64,000 nucleotides of DNA, taken from Ypsolopha sequella. Taxonomy: Eukaryota; Arthropoda; Insecta; Lepidoptera; Ypsolophidae. The notes beneath the pieces were generated by a model. It was not told the DNA's origin. It saw nothing but the letters and a program-made list of their open reading frames with translations, and made no database searches. Both the position numbers and the translations under genes were made by a program. Positions 51,066 through 61,002 of the stretch are shown in pieces. The DNA is taken from the NCBI GenBank assembly GCA_934047225.1, contig OW203991.1:7316001-7380000 (forward strand), in the 5' to 3' direction. Positions within the stretch are counted from its first letter, which is position 1; every line of letters begins with the position of its first letter.

Positions 51066-51262
51066 AGAAGAAATAAATCTAGATGTGAGGAACTCTGAAC
51101 TGGGACCCAGTAAGTGAGAGCTCCCGACTCTCATCTCACTTTCTGGGTCCCAGTTCAAAGCTCCTCACATCTAGATTAACGTTTCTTCTGCGTTTGTATA
51201 CCACAATGATATAATGTTAATTTGTATCTCCTTGAGATGGATAAACTACTAAGTGTAAAAAA
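51066..51262 (+). mobile_element. SINE S1 with duplicated inverted head
   Basis: The T-arm part of the S1 head appears twice facing each other: GGAACTCTGAACTGGGACCC near 51088 and the inverse GGGTCCCAGTTCAAAGCTCC near 51145. The normal S1 body (CTGCGTTTGTATACC...) then follows. The Pol III boxes are not intact. Confidence 0.6.
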
Positions 51263-51364
51263 TATACACATTTATTTAATTTGTTAGGTTATTTGTATTA
51301 ACACTTTATTGATTTTCATTTAATTTACTCTATCTATTACGTCTATCCCCCTATTTTTACTTTT

Positions 51365-51540
51365 CTAGTGACTATTTCTTCACCACCCAAAGGTTGGCTG
51401 GAAGAAATCGCTTTAAGTGATAAGTCCGCCTTTGTACAAAATTATGTTTTCAATACTCTGTTTTCTTTTATATGTCTTTTGTGTACAATAAAGTGTCAAT
51501 TCATTCATTCATTCATTCATTCATTCATTCATTCAATTCA
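51365..51540 (+). mobile_element. LINE 3' end, family I, with (ATTC)n
   Basis: CACCCAAAGGTTGGCTGGAA...GTGTACAATAAAGTG then about ten ATTC units to 51535. Same tail as 12559 and 59341. Confidence 0.75.
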
Positions 51541-51555
51541 TTATTTCTTTCGTAC

Positions 51556-51812
51556 CTATAGCTTTAGTTGAACGTGCGAGCGAAGTTCTTCGAGCCTACT
51601 TGAACAATCCGGCGTTTGTATGTATGTATGTATGTTTGTCCGACGATAACTCGAGTATTGTTGATCGGAACGTCATGAAATTTGGTAGGCGTGTAATTGA
51701 GACAAATAGAATTTTCAAGTTCGAACATGAGGAAAATTGGTCAAGTGGTTTCCGAGATATGGAGTTGGGGTTCCGCGAGTTTACAGTTCGGGATGAACTA
51801 CTATTTATTTAA
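51556..51812 (+). repeat. Interspersed repeat with (TGTA)n
   Basis: GAACGTGCGAGCGAAGTTCT, then (TGTA)n, then AACTCGAGTATTGTTGATCG. It has the look of a retroposon 3' region I have seen in Lepidoptera. The 70-codon frame (51600-51812) is not recognised. Confidence 0.4.
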
Positions 51813-52169
51813 CTAGAAAGAATTAATGAATGAATGAAGAAAGTGCGTTCAGTTTTTTAAGGTAACCCTACGTATACTGTATACACAGCACAGCAGCTGT
51901 TACAGTTCGCAAAGACACTTCACATATACACATTCTACGTTAACTCCGAAAACAAATTCCCCTAAAGTTTGGAAACCGCAGTGGAAGGGCTCGGGGAGGT
52001 TAGGGACAAATCGCCATAGGCCACGGGGAAGCACGCAGTGCTGTACAAGACGCGCCCTAGCCTAATCCACCCCCGTCTCCCCTAGCCCTGATTACATTAC
52101 AAGTTGGTAGTGTTACCAGCTATATGGTTTGTTTTTGAATAGTTTTAACAAACAACAAAGCTCATTAAA
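51813..52169. other. Repeat-poor stretch
   Basis: 51960-52080 is GC-richer (GGAAGGGCTCGGGGAGGTTA, CGCCCTAGCCTAATCC). No frame or known element. Confidence 0.3.
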
Positions 52170-52456
52170 CAAAAAAAAAACAGCCAAGTGCGAGTCGGAC
52201 TCGCGCACGAAGGGTTCCGTACCATTATCTATGAAAACGGCAAAAAAAAACATGTCTGTTGTATGGGAGCCTTCTTAAATATTTATTTTATTCTATTTTT
52301 TAGTATTTTTTGTTATAGCGGCAACAGAAATACATCATCTGTGAAAATTTCAACTGTCTAACTATCACGGTTCATGAGATACAGCCTGGTGACAGACGGA
52401 CAGCGGAGTCTTAGTAATAGGGTCCCGTTGGTTACCCTTTGGGTACGGAACCCTAA
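52170..52456 (+). mobile_element. Family H repeat, copy 3
   Basis: Starts AACAGCCAAGTGCGAGTCGG and ends GGGTACGGAACCCTAAAAAT; close to copy 1. Confidence 0.7.
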
Positions 52457-52588
52457 AAATGGGCCAAGTAAAAACAAAAAATAATAAACCCGGGCAAGAA
52501 AGAATTCCACTATCCCACTTGAGTTTTGTACATAAATCACCAATTCAATGTAACTTAAGAGCTGTCACTCCACCTTTTTTATCTTTTT

Positions 52589-52745
52589 GACATATTTTAC
52601 TTTCTCTTTCACTTGATCCATGAATGTTCTCCTAGGCCTTCCTATTTTTTCTTTCCCCTTCATGTTGTTTTGATTAAATTGTTATGTCGTGTATCAGATG
52701 TCCCAAGCCCAACATCTTTCCCCTTCTGTTATCTATGGTCTTCAT
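52589..52745 (-). pseudogene. Non-LTR reverse transcriptase, C-terminal remnant (GRPRRTF type)
   Basis: The minus strand from 52745 reads MKTIDNRRGKMLGLGHLIHD in one frame. After a frameshift it reads GRPRRTFMDQVKEKVKYV near 52640-52589. Insect LINE proteins often have R-R-x-K-x-x-x-L-G-H-L-I-R ... G-R-P-R-R-x-F-x-D-Q-(V/I)-K in the stretch after the polymerase, and the order and spacing here fit. At least one frameshift and one stop lie between the two parts. No polymerase motif remains. Confidence 0.6.
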
Positions 52746-53029
52746 AAAAAATAATTATTGGGAACATCGTTAAGATTTTCTAATTTAGTATTATGCCTTT
52801 CCATTGCCAACAATATTTTCAGTTTCAGAAAAAAAGGGGGGAAATGGTACATACGTTTTATTAAATTTCTTAAAGAAATCGCAACAAAAAGGATAATAAA
52901 AATGTAACTGTCTTTTAGACACAAAATCCCCTACTTGCTGGTGTCAAAAAAGATCTCAAAACTAGGGGTGGATATGTCAGCTTTGTAACTTTATTCCAAA
53001 TATTTAAGCTCATAGTATTATTGTCTCGG

Positions 53030-53120
53030 AGAAAAGTCTGTGATAGATAGACCGGCGTACAGACGGACACCGAGTCATACCATAAGGGTTCTTTTCCTTT
53101 TTTCGGTAAGGAAAACTTGA
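53030..53120 (+). repeat. Family H-like tail
   Basis: GTACAGACGGACACCGAGTC, then AAGGGTTCTTTTCC, the end pattern of family H-type repeats. Left part not recognisable. Confidence 0.4.
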
Positions 53121-53702
53121 AAAGGCAATCAAATTAAAATATTTACTACTGGGCCGATTTTATAAAAACAATGTTTGTTTTTTGGCCAAATACTACCGGT
53201 GTACGAAGCTATTTGAGAAAAATCTTTTAGTACTTGGTATTTATTATGGAAAAAATAATAAAATTAATACCTAAAATAATACTAATATCGTGGGGTCCAC
53301 CTCATCATACATATCCTGCTCGTTCGGCAATTTAGCTTACTATGGCAACACCGCAGGATAACCATAACGCTGGGGTCCTCCCAACACGGCGCGTTTTATG
53401 TCTTCAAATAAAACGTGTGGGAGACAGAGGGGGAGGAGGTTAAAGGGGGGGCTTTATCTTTATAGAGCATAAGGGTCGAGGTAATTTCAAGGGGTCCAAA
53501 AGGGTAGAATGGTTAAAGAGGTGCCTAAAACTTTATAATTTTATGTTCAGTAGGTACTTTATTTGCATATTTTTGTTAAACAAAATTAAAATTATGGGTA
53601 CGTTTATTTTTTCAGCTCAAATATCTTACAATTTAAAAATTCCTGTTGATGACTTGCTATGTGAAAATAACACAATACTGAAATGTTATCTTAGCCATAA
53701 AA
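53121..53702. other. Spacer
   Basis: 53280-53480 is mixed in composition (GTGTGGGAGACAGAGGGGGA near 53413). Nothing is recognised. Confidence 0.35.
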
Positions 53703-53905
53703 TTCTAGATTTTGTCCGCGGTTTCACCCGCGCTGATTTAGTTTTCATTTTTCCGGGATAAAAAGTGGCCTATATCACTCTCCGGCCCATAAACTATCTA
53801 TGTGCAAAAAATCACGGTAGATCTGTTGCTCCGTTGATGCGTGAAAGCAAGACAAGCCGACAAGCCGACAAACCAACAAACACACTTTCGCATTTACAAT
53901 CAGTG
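53703..53905 (+). repeat. Family L repeat
   Basis: Begins TTCTAGATTTTGTCCGCGGT, with CCGGGATAAAAAGTGGCCTA, CGTGAAAGCAAGACAAGCCG and an ACTTTCGCATTTA end. Reverse copy at 38155-38322; ends only near 4505 and 44225. I remember it as frequent in Lepidoptera. Confidence 0.55.
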
Positions 53906-54327
53906 GAGAGAAGTAATTATGATAATAGCAGATATGATGTCCTCAACCACTTCCTTGGATTTCCCAGCCAAGAAGTTTGAGGTCTTTGGCCTTGGAGCTT
54001 TCCATTTTAGCACATTGTAATTTATTGTTGCGCATTGATACTGCAATTTCTTTTTCTATATTGTTTTTGGAGAACTAACTTATTTGTTCTCAACATTCTT
54101 CCATTTGTAACACTATATTGTCACAAATTGTAACACTATATTGTCACAACTGTGAAAGCTTCGCACCGTTTCCACGTGTTTTCAGATATAGTATCCACGC
54201 TTCTACACGTACACAAGAATGGGAAATATGTAGCATCGGACCATAATACAACATCTTGCGGGAAGTGTAACGCTATCGTAATAGAGAACTATAAAGAACC
54301 AAAAAGAACCATACAGAAAACCAAAGA
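53906..54327. other. Spacer
   Basis: ACACTATATTGTCACAA occurs twice in tandem near 54110-54148. Otherwise nothing. Confidence 0.35.
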
Positions 54328-54525
54328 ATTTATGATTTATATAAAAACGGCTCACCTCAATACCTGATATGATGGGGAAAGCCGACCAGTTTCAGCAGAT
54401 TTAGACTGCCTTCATCTGGGCGAGTGAAGACGTTTACGCGACGACGTTACGCCTCACAACGTCGTCGCGTAAACGTCGTCATTGAGTTATCCTCAAGTCT
54501 CATTTAATTCTATAATTATCAAAGA
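54328..54525. mobile_element. Foldback element, family F, collapsed copy
   Basis: The left arm (AACGGCTCACCTCAATACCT...ACGTTACGCCTCACA) is complete, but the right arm is cut down to about 35 bases (ACGTCGTCGCGTAAACGTCG) before the outer flank TTATCCTCAAGTCTCATTTA. Confidence 0.7.
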
Positions 54526-55315
54526 ATTAATGTTTCGAATAATTCTCAAGTTTTCATAATATATTGCATAAAACAACAAGGTACGTTGGTTTAAATGCAT
54601 CGCGACTACAAAGCCCCCGGAAAGCAAGAGTCAGCTGCCGAAAATTCAGCTCCAAACCACACAGCCTTCCAACCCTTGGATAAGGGCATGCCTAAAGCAA
54701 GATAGTTAAGCCCCACCCTGAATAAATTTCGCACGTCAATAAAATAAAGGGTGCTTTTGTCCTTTGAAATAAAGGGATGTTTTTGTTATCTTGAGCATTG
54801 GCTAATTTGAGAATAACAAAAGGGCTTCCGTTTCGGGAATTGCGCGCCCGAGATGCTAATCAGCCTTTTTTAAAGCCTTATTCGGGTTTTTGTTAGCAGG
54901 CTCGATTTTTTCGTTTGTAATTTGCGAAATAGGACAAACAAACGTCTAATAAATTTGCTGGAACGAGTGGCCGTCCCTTCGTTCGGCCTCCTGTCTGTTT
55001 TAACGTACCTTCACATACATATATTGAGGGTGATTTTTCAAAGTTAAAGGTCTTGTAATTAGAGTGGATATACGAAATGTACCGTTTGTTGTTTAGATTA
55101 TTTGGGATAAATAACGTTTAAATACGTTTTTAGGAGAACCCTTTTATCAGAGAGAGAAAAGCCTGCCCTTTTCCATCGTGAAAAAGATTAAAACGAATGA
55201 TATTCATACTGACAGGTATTTTCTATTTATCTTGTAATCATTGTTACGGAAAGTATAAACATTTTGGTTGCACTGTTCAATTTAACTTTTACAGGTTGAA
55301 TTTGTTTTTGCTTTA
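54526..55315. other. Repeat-poor stretch
   Basis: 54590-55020 has balanced composition and no match to other families (GCCCGAGATGCTAATCAGCC near 54846). ATAAAGGG.. occurs twice near 54742-54773. No frame; possible unique regulatory DNA. Confidence 0.3.
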
Positions 55316-55976
55316 GGCGATATGTAAAAATTTTAGCGTCCCTTTTACTCCATATGCGAAAAAACCCTCAGTGCGAGAGGGACGGATTCGTGGAAAAGTT
55401 GCAAAAAGTCGGTTGTTTATTAATATAAAATGTACTTAAGTTGCTATCAAAATTTCGTTTAACCAGCGGGCCTATTGTGTATCTCTAGTTGCCTTCTGGA
55501 CTGGGTGTCTATCATCAAAAACATAGATATACTATCGAATTCCGATGTCCTAAGGATATTTTCGCACTTGAAGTGACGACACAGATTGTTAATAGTTCAA
55601 TACCCACTAAAGGCAATTTTGAAATTTCAGTTTTTAGCTATGTTTTTGATGATAGGAACCTCGTGCAGTTGGCAACTAAAGATACACAATAGGGGGGCAG
55701 GTCTTAGATACCGTTAAAACCCATCTAAAAAAATAGAACTGCAGTCCATATGTCATTCTAAATTGTCAAACCAGGAGAATTGGTGTCGAAAAAGACTTAA
55801 TTTCAACAAACCTTTCTATCAAGCCGAATTTCACCAATCGCGTTTCTATTTTAACAGATCCCTAGAAAAAGATTCCAAAAATAATATACTATTTTATCAA
55901 AATCATTATATTATTTACCGAAGTAGATATGCAAGTTCTTAAAGTGCCGATTTTTTTTCCGTAGCGCCTTAAAAGC
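55316..55976 (-). mobile_element. Family C (subtype a), copy 4, split by D
   Basis: Reverse of 11797-12206 interrupted at about 55466-55697 by MITE D. Left part ends ATCAAAATTTCGTTTAACC. The right part resumes CAGGTCTTAGATACCGTTAA and runs to CCGTAGCGCCTTAA. Confidence 0.8.
55466..55697. mobile_element. Foldback MITE, family D, copy 3 (nested in C)
   Basis: Inserted in C at a site that reads TTAATCAGGTCCTAG in the intact copy (reverse of about 12046-12060). CAG appears on both sides here (AACCAG | element | CAGGTC), a 3-base duplication or a shared terminal trinucleotide. Almost identical to copy 2. Confidence 0.82.
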
Positions 55977-56165
55977 CGAAAACTACATGACAGTACTCGT
56001 CTATACGAACAATTTATAGTAAAGTTACATAGTAAAGTTAATACCTACTTGACTAAATTGTCATTTAGACATTTAGACATTGTCATGAAGATTTTTTTTC
56101 GCAACTGTACAGTACTCCAAAGATTTCACGCTTTTATCTTTTGTTGTGATTGTGAAAATGTAACT
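55977..56165. other. Spacer
   Basis: Nothing recognised. Confidence 0.4.
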
Positions 56166-56240
56166 GACTCCCGGTTCAGAACTCCTCGCATCCAGATTTA
56201 CTTTTCTTTCTGCGTTTCTATACTGCAATGATGTAATGTT
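56166..56240 (+). mobile_element. SINE S1 fragment
   Basis: CTCCCGGTTCAGAACTCCTC then CATCCAGATTTACTTTTCTTT-type body, as at 32125-32190. Confidence 0.6.
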
Positions 56241-56304
56241 AATTTATTACTCATTTGTTCTCTTGTTCCAATCGTAAAGTATTAATGCATTAATTCTTTC
56301 CTTA

Positions 56305-56660
56305 TGCCTTCAAATTCAAATAGTTTATTTTGCAAAGTAGGTATATAAAATACACATTTCACAAGTCAAAATTTAATCTTATAAAAAAAAATATATGTAA
56401 TAAAATAATAAATGTACATGAACTAGATTAAAGGTTTATTTAATTTATGTAGCAATATAATATACGATTAAAATTATAGGTAAAATATATATTATACAAG
56501 GTGACATCCAATCAACCGCCCGAACCCACACCGGAGACCCGGCCAGGGACCAGGAACAAGGTTCAATGATCACCAACCGAGCCCCCAGCACGAATCCAGG
56601 CGTCCGACCAAATCCCATCCTATATACTACATACTAATAAGGTTACATATATAAATACAA
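56305..56660 (-). repeat. Family J repeat, copy 2
   Basis: Reverse of 9150-9530: ATTTTGCAAAGTAGGTATAT...then CCACACCGGAGACCCGGCCA. Confidence 0.65.
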
Positions 56661-57486
56661 TACAATACAATTTCCAAGACTTCGCCACTCTTGGTGGTGC
56701 TTCTGAAAGAAATGCCCACACTAATTAATGCATTGACAGAAGATTTTTATTAATTTTCGCCGTAGAAGTCAGCAACCTTTGCATGGTTAAACAATTACCA
56801 TGACGTGGCGTTGAATAATGATGATAATACAGCATGCATTTTTCACAGTACCTATTTATCGTAAAGATAGATATGGATCGCCGGTACAGTTGATTTATCA
56901 ATGCACTCAAGATAACGGGCTGATGATGATGACGTATGATCTAAGGGCGCTCTCAGAAGCAAGGTGAGAGCTGTCAAAGATGTCAGGTGTTGCCGCCAGA
57001 TGTCACCACTTCGCACCCTCCTCAAGTGTGGAGACTGATGGGATTAATTAATTCGTCTTGTTCTGATGTAAGGTAACATCTATAGGTATCAACACGTTGA
57101 GATAGACATGGAATCAGGGAAGAGATGGACTAGTAGTCGTTATAGTTATAGAATAGTTTAATCTGTCTATATAGCTTCGTATTAAGGGCCTTACTATTGC
57201 CAAATGGGTACTTTCTAAAGCCTACTCCTCGTTTATGGTCAAACCAAAAATAATGAAAAATGTATTATGAATAATCAACTCTTAGACAACATATGCAACA
57301 TTTTTCTTTTTCATACCAGCAAAACTTCTACATGAATATTTTTTTTACTGAATCGTGTTTTTTGACCTCAAATTCCCTACTGCTCCTGAGTGGCTTGGCC
57401 GATTGGATTCATGTATGCTTTGATAAATAGATAAACTTTATAGCTATAAACATAACATAAGATTATTCAATCGAGTAATCACGTCC
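56661..57486. other. Spacer
   Basis: 56930-57060 has mixed composition. No frame or element is supported. Confidence 0.35.
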
Positions 57487-57615
57487 AAGTGAAAAGTATA
57501 ATTTTCTCCTATTTCGCCCTCTCAAGGACGCAGCGAGCGTCGTAACAGCCACTATGCATTGCGCGCTGATATGAACGTTATTTCAATGTCGTTTCCGTTG
57601 ATATTTGTAGTGACA
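57487..57615 (+). repeat. Family Q repeat, copy 2
   Basis: TGCGCGCTGATATGAACGTT etc., as at 40930-41072; it is followed directly by the LINE remnant. Confidence 0.5.
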
Positions 57616-57639
57616 AATATCAAGCTGCTAATTTGGCGA

Positions 57640-57815
57640 TGGTAATCGCCTTAAATACAATCTGGTCAATTCCTTACGCTGTAGGGAAAATAGCCTTCTT
57701 AGTATTCCCAAGCACAATTCTGCTGCTTATGGGAAGTCCTTTTCGGTCAAGGCCGTTCGTCTGTGGAATGATTTACCCACGAAGATACGTATATCGCCTT
57801 CACTGGCGATATTTA
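57640..57815 (+). pseudogene. Non-LTR reverse transcriptase, C-terminal remnant
   Basis: The frame gives SLRCRENSLLSIPKHNSAAY, then GKSFSVKAVRLWNDLPTKIR. It matches the end of many insect LINE proteins (basic R-x-R/C...L-L-x-I-P then F-S-V-x-A-V-R-L-W-N-x-L-P). No stop occurs across these about 55 codons, so decay is by truncation. It is joined at its 3' side to family E at 57809-57816 with no spacer, so the natural end of the LINE frame is lost. A different frame over the same bases (57633-57881) is a shadow. Confidence 0.7.
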
Positions 57816-58212
57816 ATAGTAGTTTATGCTTCAAGGGCGCAAAGGAATAAATCACGAGGACGATTTAAAACACGAGCGTAGCGAGTGTTTTAAACGTAAC
57901 CGAGTAATTTATTGCTTTTACGCCCGTGTATCATACTACGTTTTTCAATGCATAGTGTGAGGAAATGAAAACAAATATAATCTTGTGAACTTTAAATTAT
58001 AATTGGCTCAAAAAGACTGTATCCAGAGCCGTTAAACAGTGTAAAAAAAAAGTATAACATCTATGGTACACAGGAAAGTCTGCAGGTTAGCCAACCATTG
58101 TAAATAAATTAAAAAAATAAATAATAAAGCCCTAGGGCAAAATAATCGACTTTTTGTTCGGTTTTGATGCATAAAAAGTGGGCCTTTACGAGCACATGCA
58201 TTGAAAAAATAA
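57809..58212. mobile_element. Family E element, copy 3 (inverted)
   Basis: Reverse of 36570-36968: AGTAGTTTATGCTTCAAGGG to GAGCACATGCATTGAAAAA. Confidence 0.75.
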
Positions 58213-58745
58213 TTTAAAATCACATCATGAAGTTTCTTTAGGTTAGTAGTCTCACTTCATCACTCAGTCTATTGATATTTTTATAAATAGTATATTAAGT
58301 AGTTATTTTTTATTTATTTGTAGATATGTATACGATATGTCTGTATATATATCTAACATGAAAATGAAAATGAAAAATGTATTTATTGCGAAAAAAAGCT
58401 TAAAAATAGAAATATTAGTTGCTGGAACATCCTATTAAGTATTTAAACAATACCTGTGCACCTCCATTTGTATCATTATAATATACTAGTTACTTATTAC
58501 AATTTTACAACGTAAACGACGAAGAAGGTAAATAGTTAATATATTATTTTGTAAGCTAAGTGAATGTGTTAGTGCGTGGAAGTTGGATAAGGGGAGTAGT
58601 GTGTGTGAGATTGTGGTTTTGAGAGTCGCTCTCTAGCCCTACGAATAATGTCTTGGGATCAGTATTATAATGATCTAGGGAGCGGCTGCCAATGTTTGTA
58701 TGATTGGAAGAATAAGTTGTTATTTGTGTCAGGGTGTGTTAGAGT

Positions 58746-58777
<32 letters not shown>

Positions 58778-59005
58778 GGTGGGGATTTGTAAAATTTATT
58801 TTATTTATTTAGTGACCTGCATTAGTGCCTCAACTTCACTATAGATCAGATTTCTTAACCACGTAGTGATTGTATTTTTGCAGTTATAAAGTTGTAGTGG
58901 ATAAATGTTTAATAACCCGTTTACTTTATTGTAAATGAAAACAGATTGATTCCTATAACATAAAACATATTGTGTAAGTTTAGTTGGATAGGAGTATATT
59001 ATATG
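58213..59005. other. Spacer with (TG)n(G)n
   Basis: 58743-58776 is (GT)n passing into a run of 17 G, then AGGTGGGG; potential Z-DNA and G-quadruplex. No gene. Confidence 0.5.
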
Positions 59006-59240
59006 AGGTCCTTCTCTCAAACCCGAATTAATTTTAAGGGGAGATCAGGTTATTAGTTTACATTAATTTGGGATAGGTTATTTGTCTTTTGGTAAAAATT
59101 GACTTTGGGAATATTGTCCTATTTGTCTGAGACAATGATGCTGAACAAAGGGGAGATCAGGTTATTAGTTTACATTTACATTAATTAAACTAATAACCTG
59201 ATCTCCCCTTAAAATGAATTCGGGTTTGAGAGAAGGACCT
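59006..59240. mobile_element. TIR element with an internal third arm copy
   Basis: AGGTCCTTCTCTCAAACCCG pairs with CGGGTTTGAGAGAAGGACCT; arms are about 58 bases. AGGGGAGATCAGGTTATTAG occurs at about 59037 and again, direct, at about 59150, and inverted at about 59190. TA-rich flanks (ATATG / TATATA). Confidence 0.75.
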
Positions 59241-59340
59241 TATATATTAGGCATTATGTATATTCACTTTATTGGTTTTGATTCTTCTTTTATTTATGTA
59301 TTTTGTAAATTTGGTATCCCCCTCCACATTACGTAAAATA

Positions 59341-59490
59341 ATACTTTCTTCACCACCCAAAGGTTGGCTGGAAGAAATCGCTTTAAGTGATAAGTCCGCC
59401 CTTGTACAACATTGTGTGTTCAAAACTATCTACTCAATGTTTTATGTGACCGTGTACAATAAAGTGTGTATTCATTCATTCATTCAAAGA
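59341..59490 (+). mobile_element. LINE 3' end, family I, with (ATTC)n
   Basis: CACCCAAAGGTTGGCTGGAA...GTGTACAATAAAGTG then three ATTC units. Same tail as 51365-51540. Confidence 0.72.
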
Positions 59491-59557
59491 ATAAATTGTT
59501 GCTTCAAACAACTCGTATTGTGATACTTAAGTTTTAAGAACATGTCTACATTGACTT

Positions 59558-59753
59558 TGTGGAGTCATGAAATTGCTGATTGTAGCAATAAGTAATTGTG
59601 CACGACTTGTGGCAAGGGACGTAGCCTCGCCAGTTCTCTTCCCGACATTGTGTAGTAACGACGTGTTTTCTTACGTGGTTGTAGCCACTAGAATATATCG
59701 GACTATTAACTGCTAACCTGTGTTTCACTCAGTTAACACCCCAAGTTGCCAAA
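59558..59753 (+). repeat. Left LTR
   Basis: TGTGGAGTCATGAAATTGCT to AACACCCCAAGTTGCCA(AA). The canonical CA end is at 59750-59751; counting two more A makes the outer flanks match as ACTT, so the 3' end is uncertain by two bases. Confidence 0.85.
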
Positions 59754-59754
59754 G

Positions 59755-59772
59755 TGGTGACCCCGAACGTCG
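59755..59772 (+). other. Primer-binding site, tRNA-Trp-like
   Basis: TGGTGACCCCGAACGTCG. The first 12 bases equal the complement of a tRNA-Trp 3' end (from memory TGGTGACCCCGACGTG), then there is one extra A. Trp primers are used by several retroelement groups, so this does not name the family. Confidence 0.55.
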
Positions 59773-59956
59773 ATTTCTGGACAGTGCGTTTTATGGCTGT
59801 TGGGGTATCATGTTCGTGAACTGAACAGACAGGACAGCGGGAAGAGAACTCCCCGTCGAGTAGAGTCGTGGCTCGGCGGGAATTACAACGACTTACGTTG
59901 TGGTCGGCAAGTATCCAAGAGGTAGAGGCAGAAAAATTAAAAAAAACGCCGGCAAG

Positions 59957-60356
59957 ATGACAACCCGGAAGATACAGCCCGGAGGAGAGACATTATCGAA
60001 GGACAACAGCAGGAAGTCAGCATTAGCCCGGAGGAAACCCGGAGGTCAGCAGTAACTGTAGCCCAGATAACAAACATAGCCTAGAGGACAGCATAACGAA
60101 GAAAAAATCGGAACGTGAAGGTGCGGACGTGTTGCAAGTGATGACTTCGACACCGTTACCAAGAGAAGTAAGAAAATTCAAGAACGTAGCTACAAAAGAA
60201 GAAAATCGAGGAATATTTTGAGAAGCTTTCTGAGCCATGGAGGTATTTAGCGAATTTTTATTAGCAACATACGACATGTGCAAAGAAACAAGATCCCGAT
60301 ATACATTACAGAGAAACCAGGATGTGTATATGAACACACACATACGAAAGTGCTGA
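59957..60356 (+). other. Two short upstream open frames in the LTR element
   Basis: 59957-60055 codes a 32-residue basic peptide beginning MTTRKIQPGGE. 60237-60356 codes a 39-residue peptide beginning MEVFSEFLLATYDMC. Neither is recognised. They may be chance frames, or uORFs before the frame at 60736. Confidence 0.3.
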
Positions 60357-60469
60357 CAACATGTGACAATTCTTGTGACGACCGGATACAGTACAATTCC
60401 ATGCAGTGATATTGTGTTACGAAGCAACTATTTAGATATTTTATGAACCATTGTATTTTATGTACCTAT

Positions 60470-60590
60470 ATCAGATTTTTTAGTTTTATCATGTTGTGTT
60501 ATTGTTTTCAAAAATGGTTTATTTTGACGACTATACAGTCTGGTTTTGCAGAAAACGCTACCTAACTCACGTCGTATCACAATAGTTAGA
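60470..60590 (+). repeat. Internal direct repeat, first copy
   Basis: TTATTGTTTTCAA...CTATACAGTCTGGTTTTGCAG-AAAACGCTACCT; a diverged second copy is at 61450-61545 (GTTTTATTATTGTTTTCAAG...ATATAGTCAGGTTAAGCAGG-AAACGCTATCT). The two flank the 60736 frame. Confidence 0.6.
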
Positions 60591-60735
60591 TTTGTAGATT
60601 TTCTAGAGCAATGATTAAAGTACATAAAGAGTATTATTTTTAGTTTTGCATACAGTACATATTGTGAGGTTCAGTGATAAAGATTTAGTTTTTTGTAAAA
60701 GTCGTGTAAATATTTTGTGGTTAAAATTCCGAAAA

Positions 60736-61002
60736 ATGGGTAAACCGCAAAGTAAAAACGAACAAGTTGTCATAGCACAGAATGGTGCAAACGAGTCAAG
60801 TAATTCGAAATTAGAAGAAAAAATGGAGATTTATGGAATTGTGATAGTGATAAGAGTTATCATATTGTGTTTTTTATCAGTGTACGTATTATATACAAAG
60901 TGTAGTAATCATATGCGAAAGTGGCTAAGAAAAGAATTAAGAGCGTCAACTTTGGAGAGTGCCCCACAGGCATTCCAAAATACGATGCAGCAACATGTAT
61001 AG
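60736..61002 (+). CDS. 88-residue putative single-pass membrane protein of the LTR element
   Basis: ATG at 60736 sits in a good insect context (AAAAATGGG). The protein starts MGKPQSKNEQVVIAQNGANE, has an acidic/polar stretch to residue 31, a strongly hydrophobic segment about residues 32-55 (IYGIVIVIRVIILCFLSVYV, one Arg inside), then a basic segment (RKWLRKELR, 61-69) and a polar tail to 88. By the positive-inside rule the basic C-terminal side would be cytoplasmic. MG-x-x-x-S resembles an N-myristoylation start, but Lys directly after Gly is unfavourable, so acylation is doubtful. I recognise no family. It is the only sizeable frame in an element that otherwise lacks genes, so it may help the element, or it may be chance. 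Bases upstream to 60646 are open without ATG. Confidence 0.5.
   Translation: MGKPQSKNEQVVIAQNGANESSNSKLEEKMEIYGIVIVIRVIILCFLSVYVLYTKCSNHMRKWLRKELRASTLESAPQAFQNTMQQHV

Noticed and set aside
60023..60427. 134-codon minus-strand frame in the LTR element
   Set aside because: It is antisense to the element and has no recognisable domain or supporting context.
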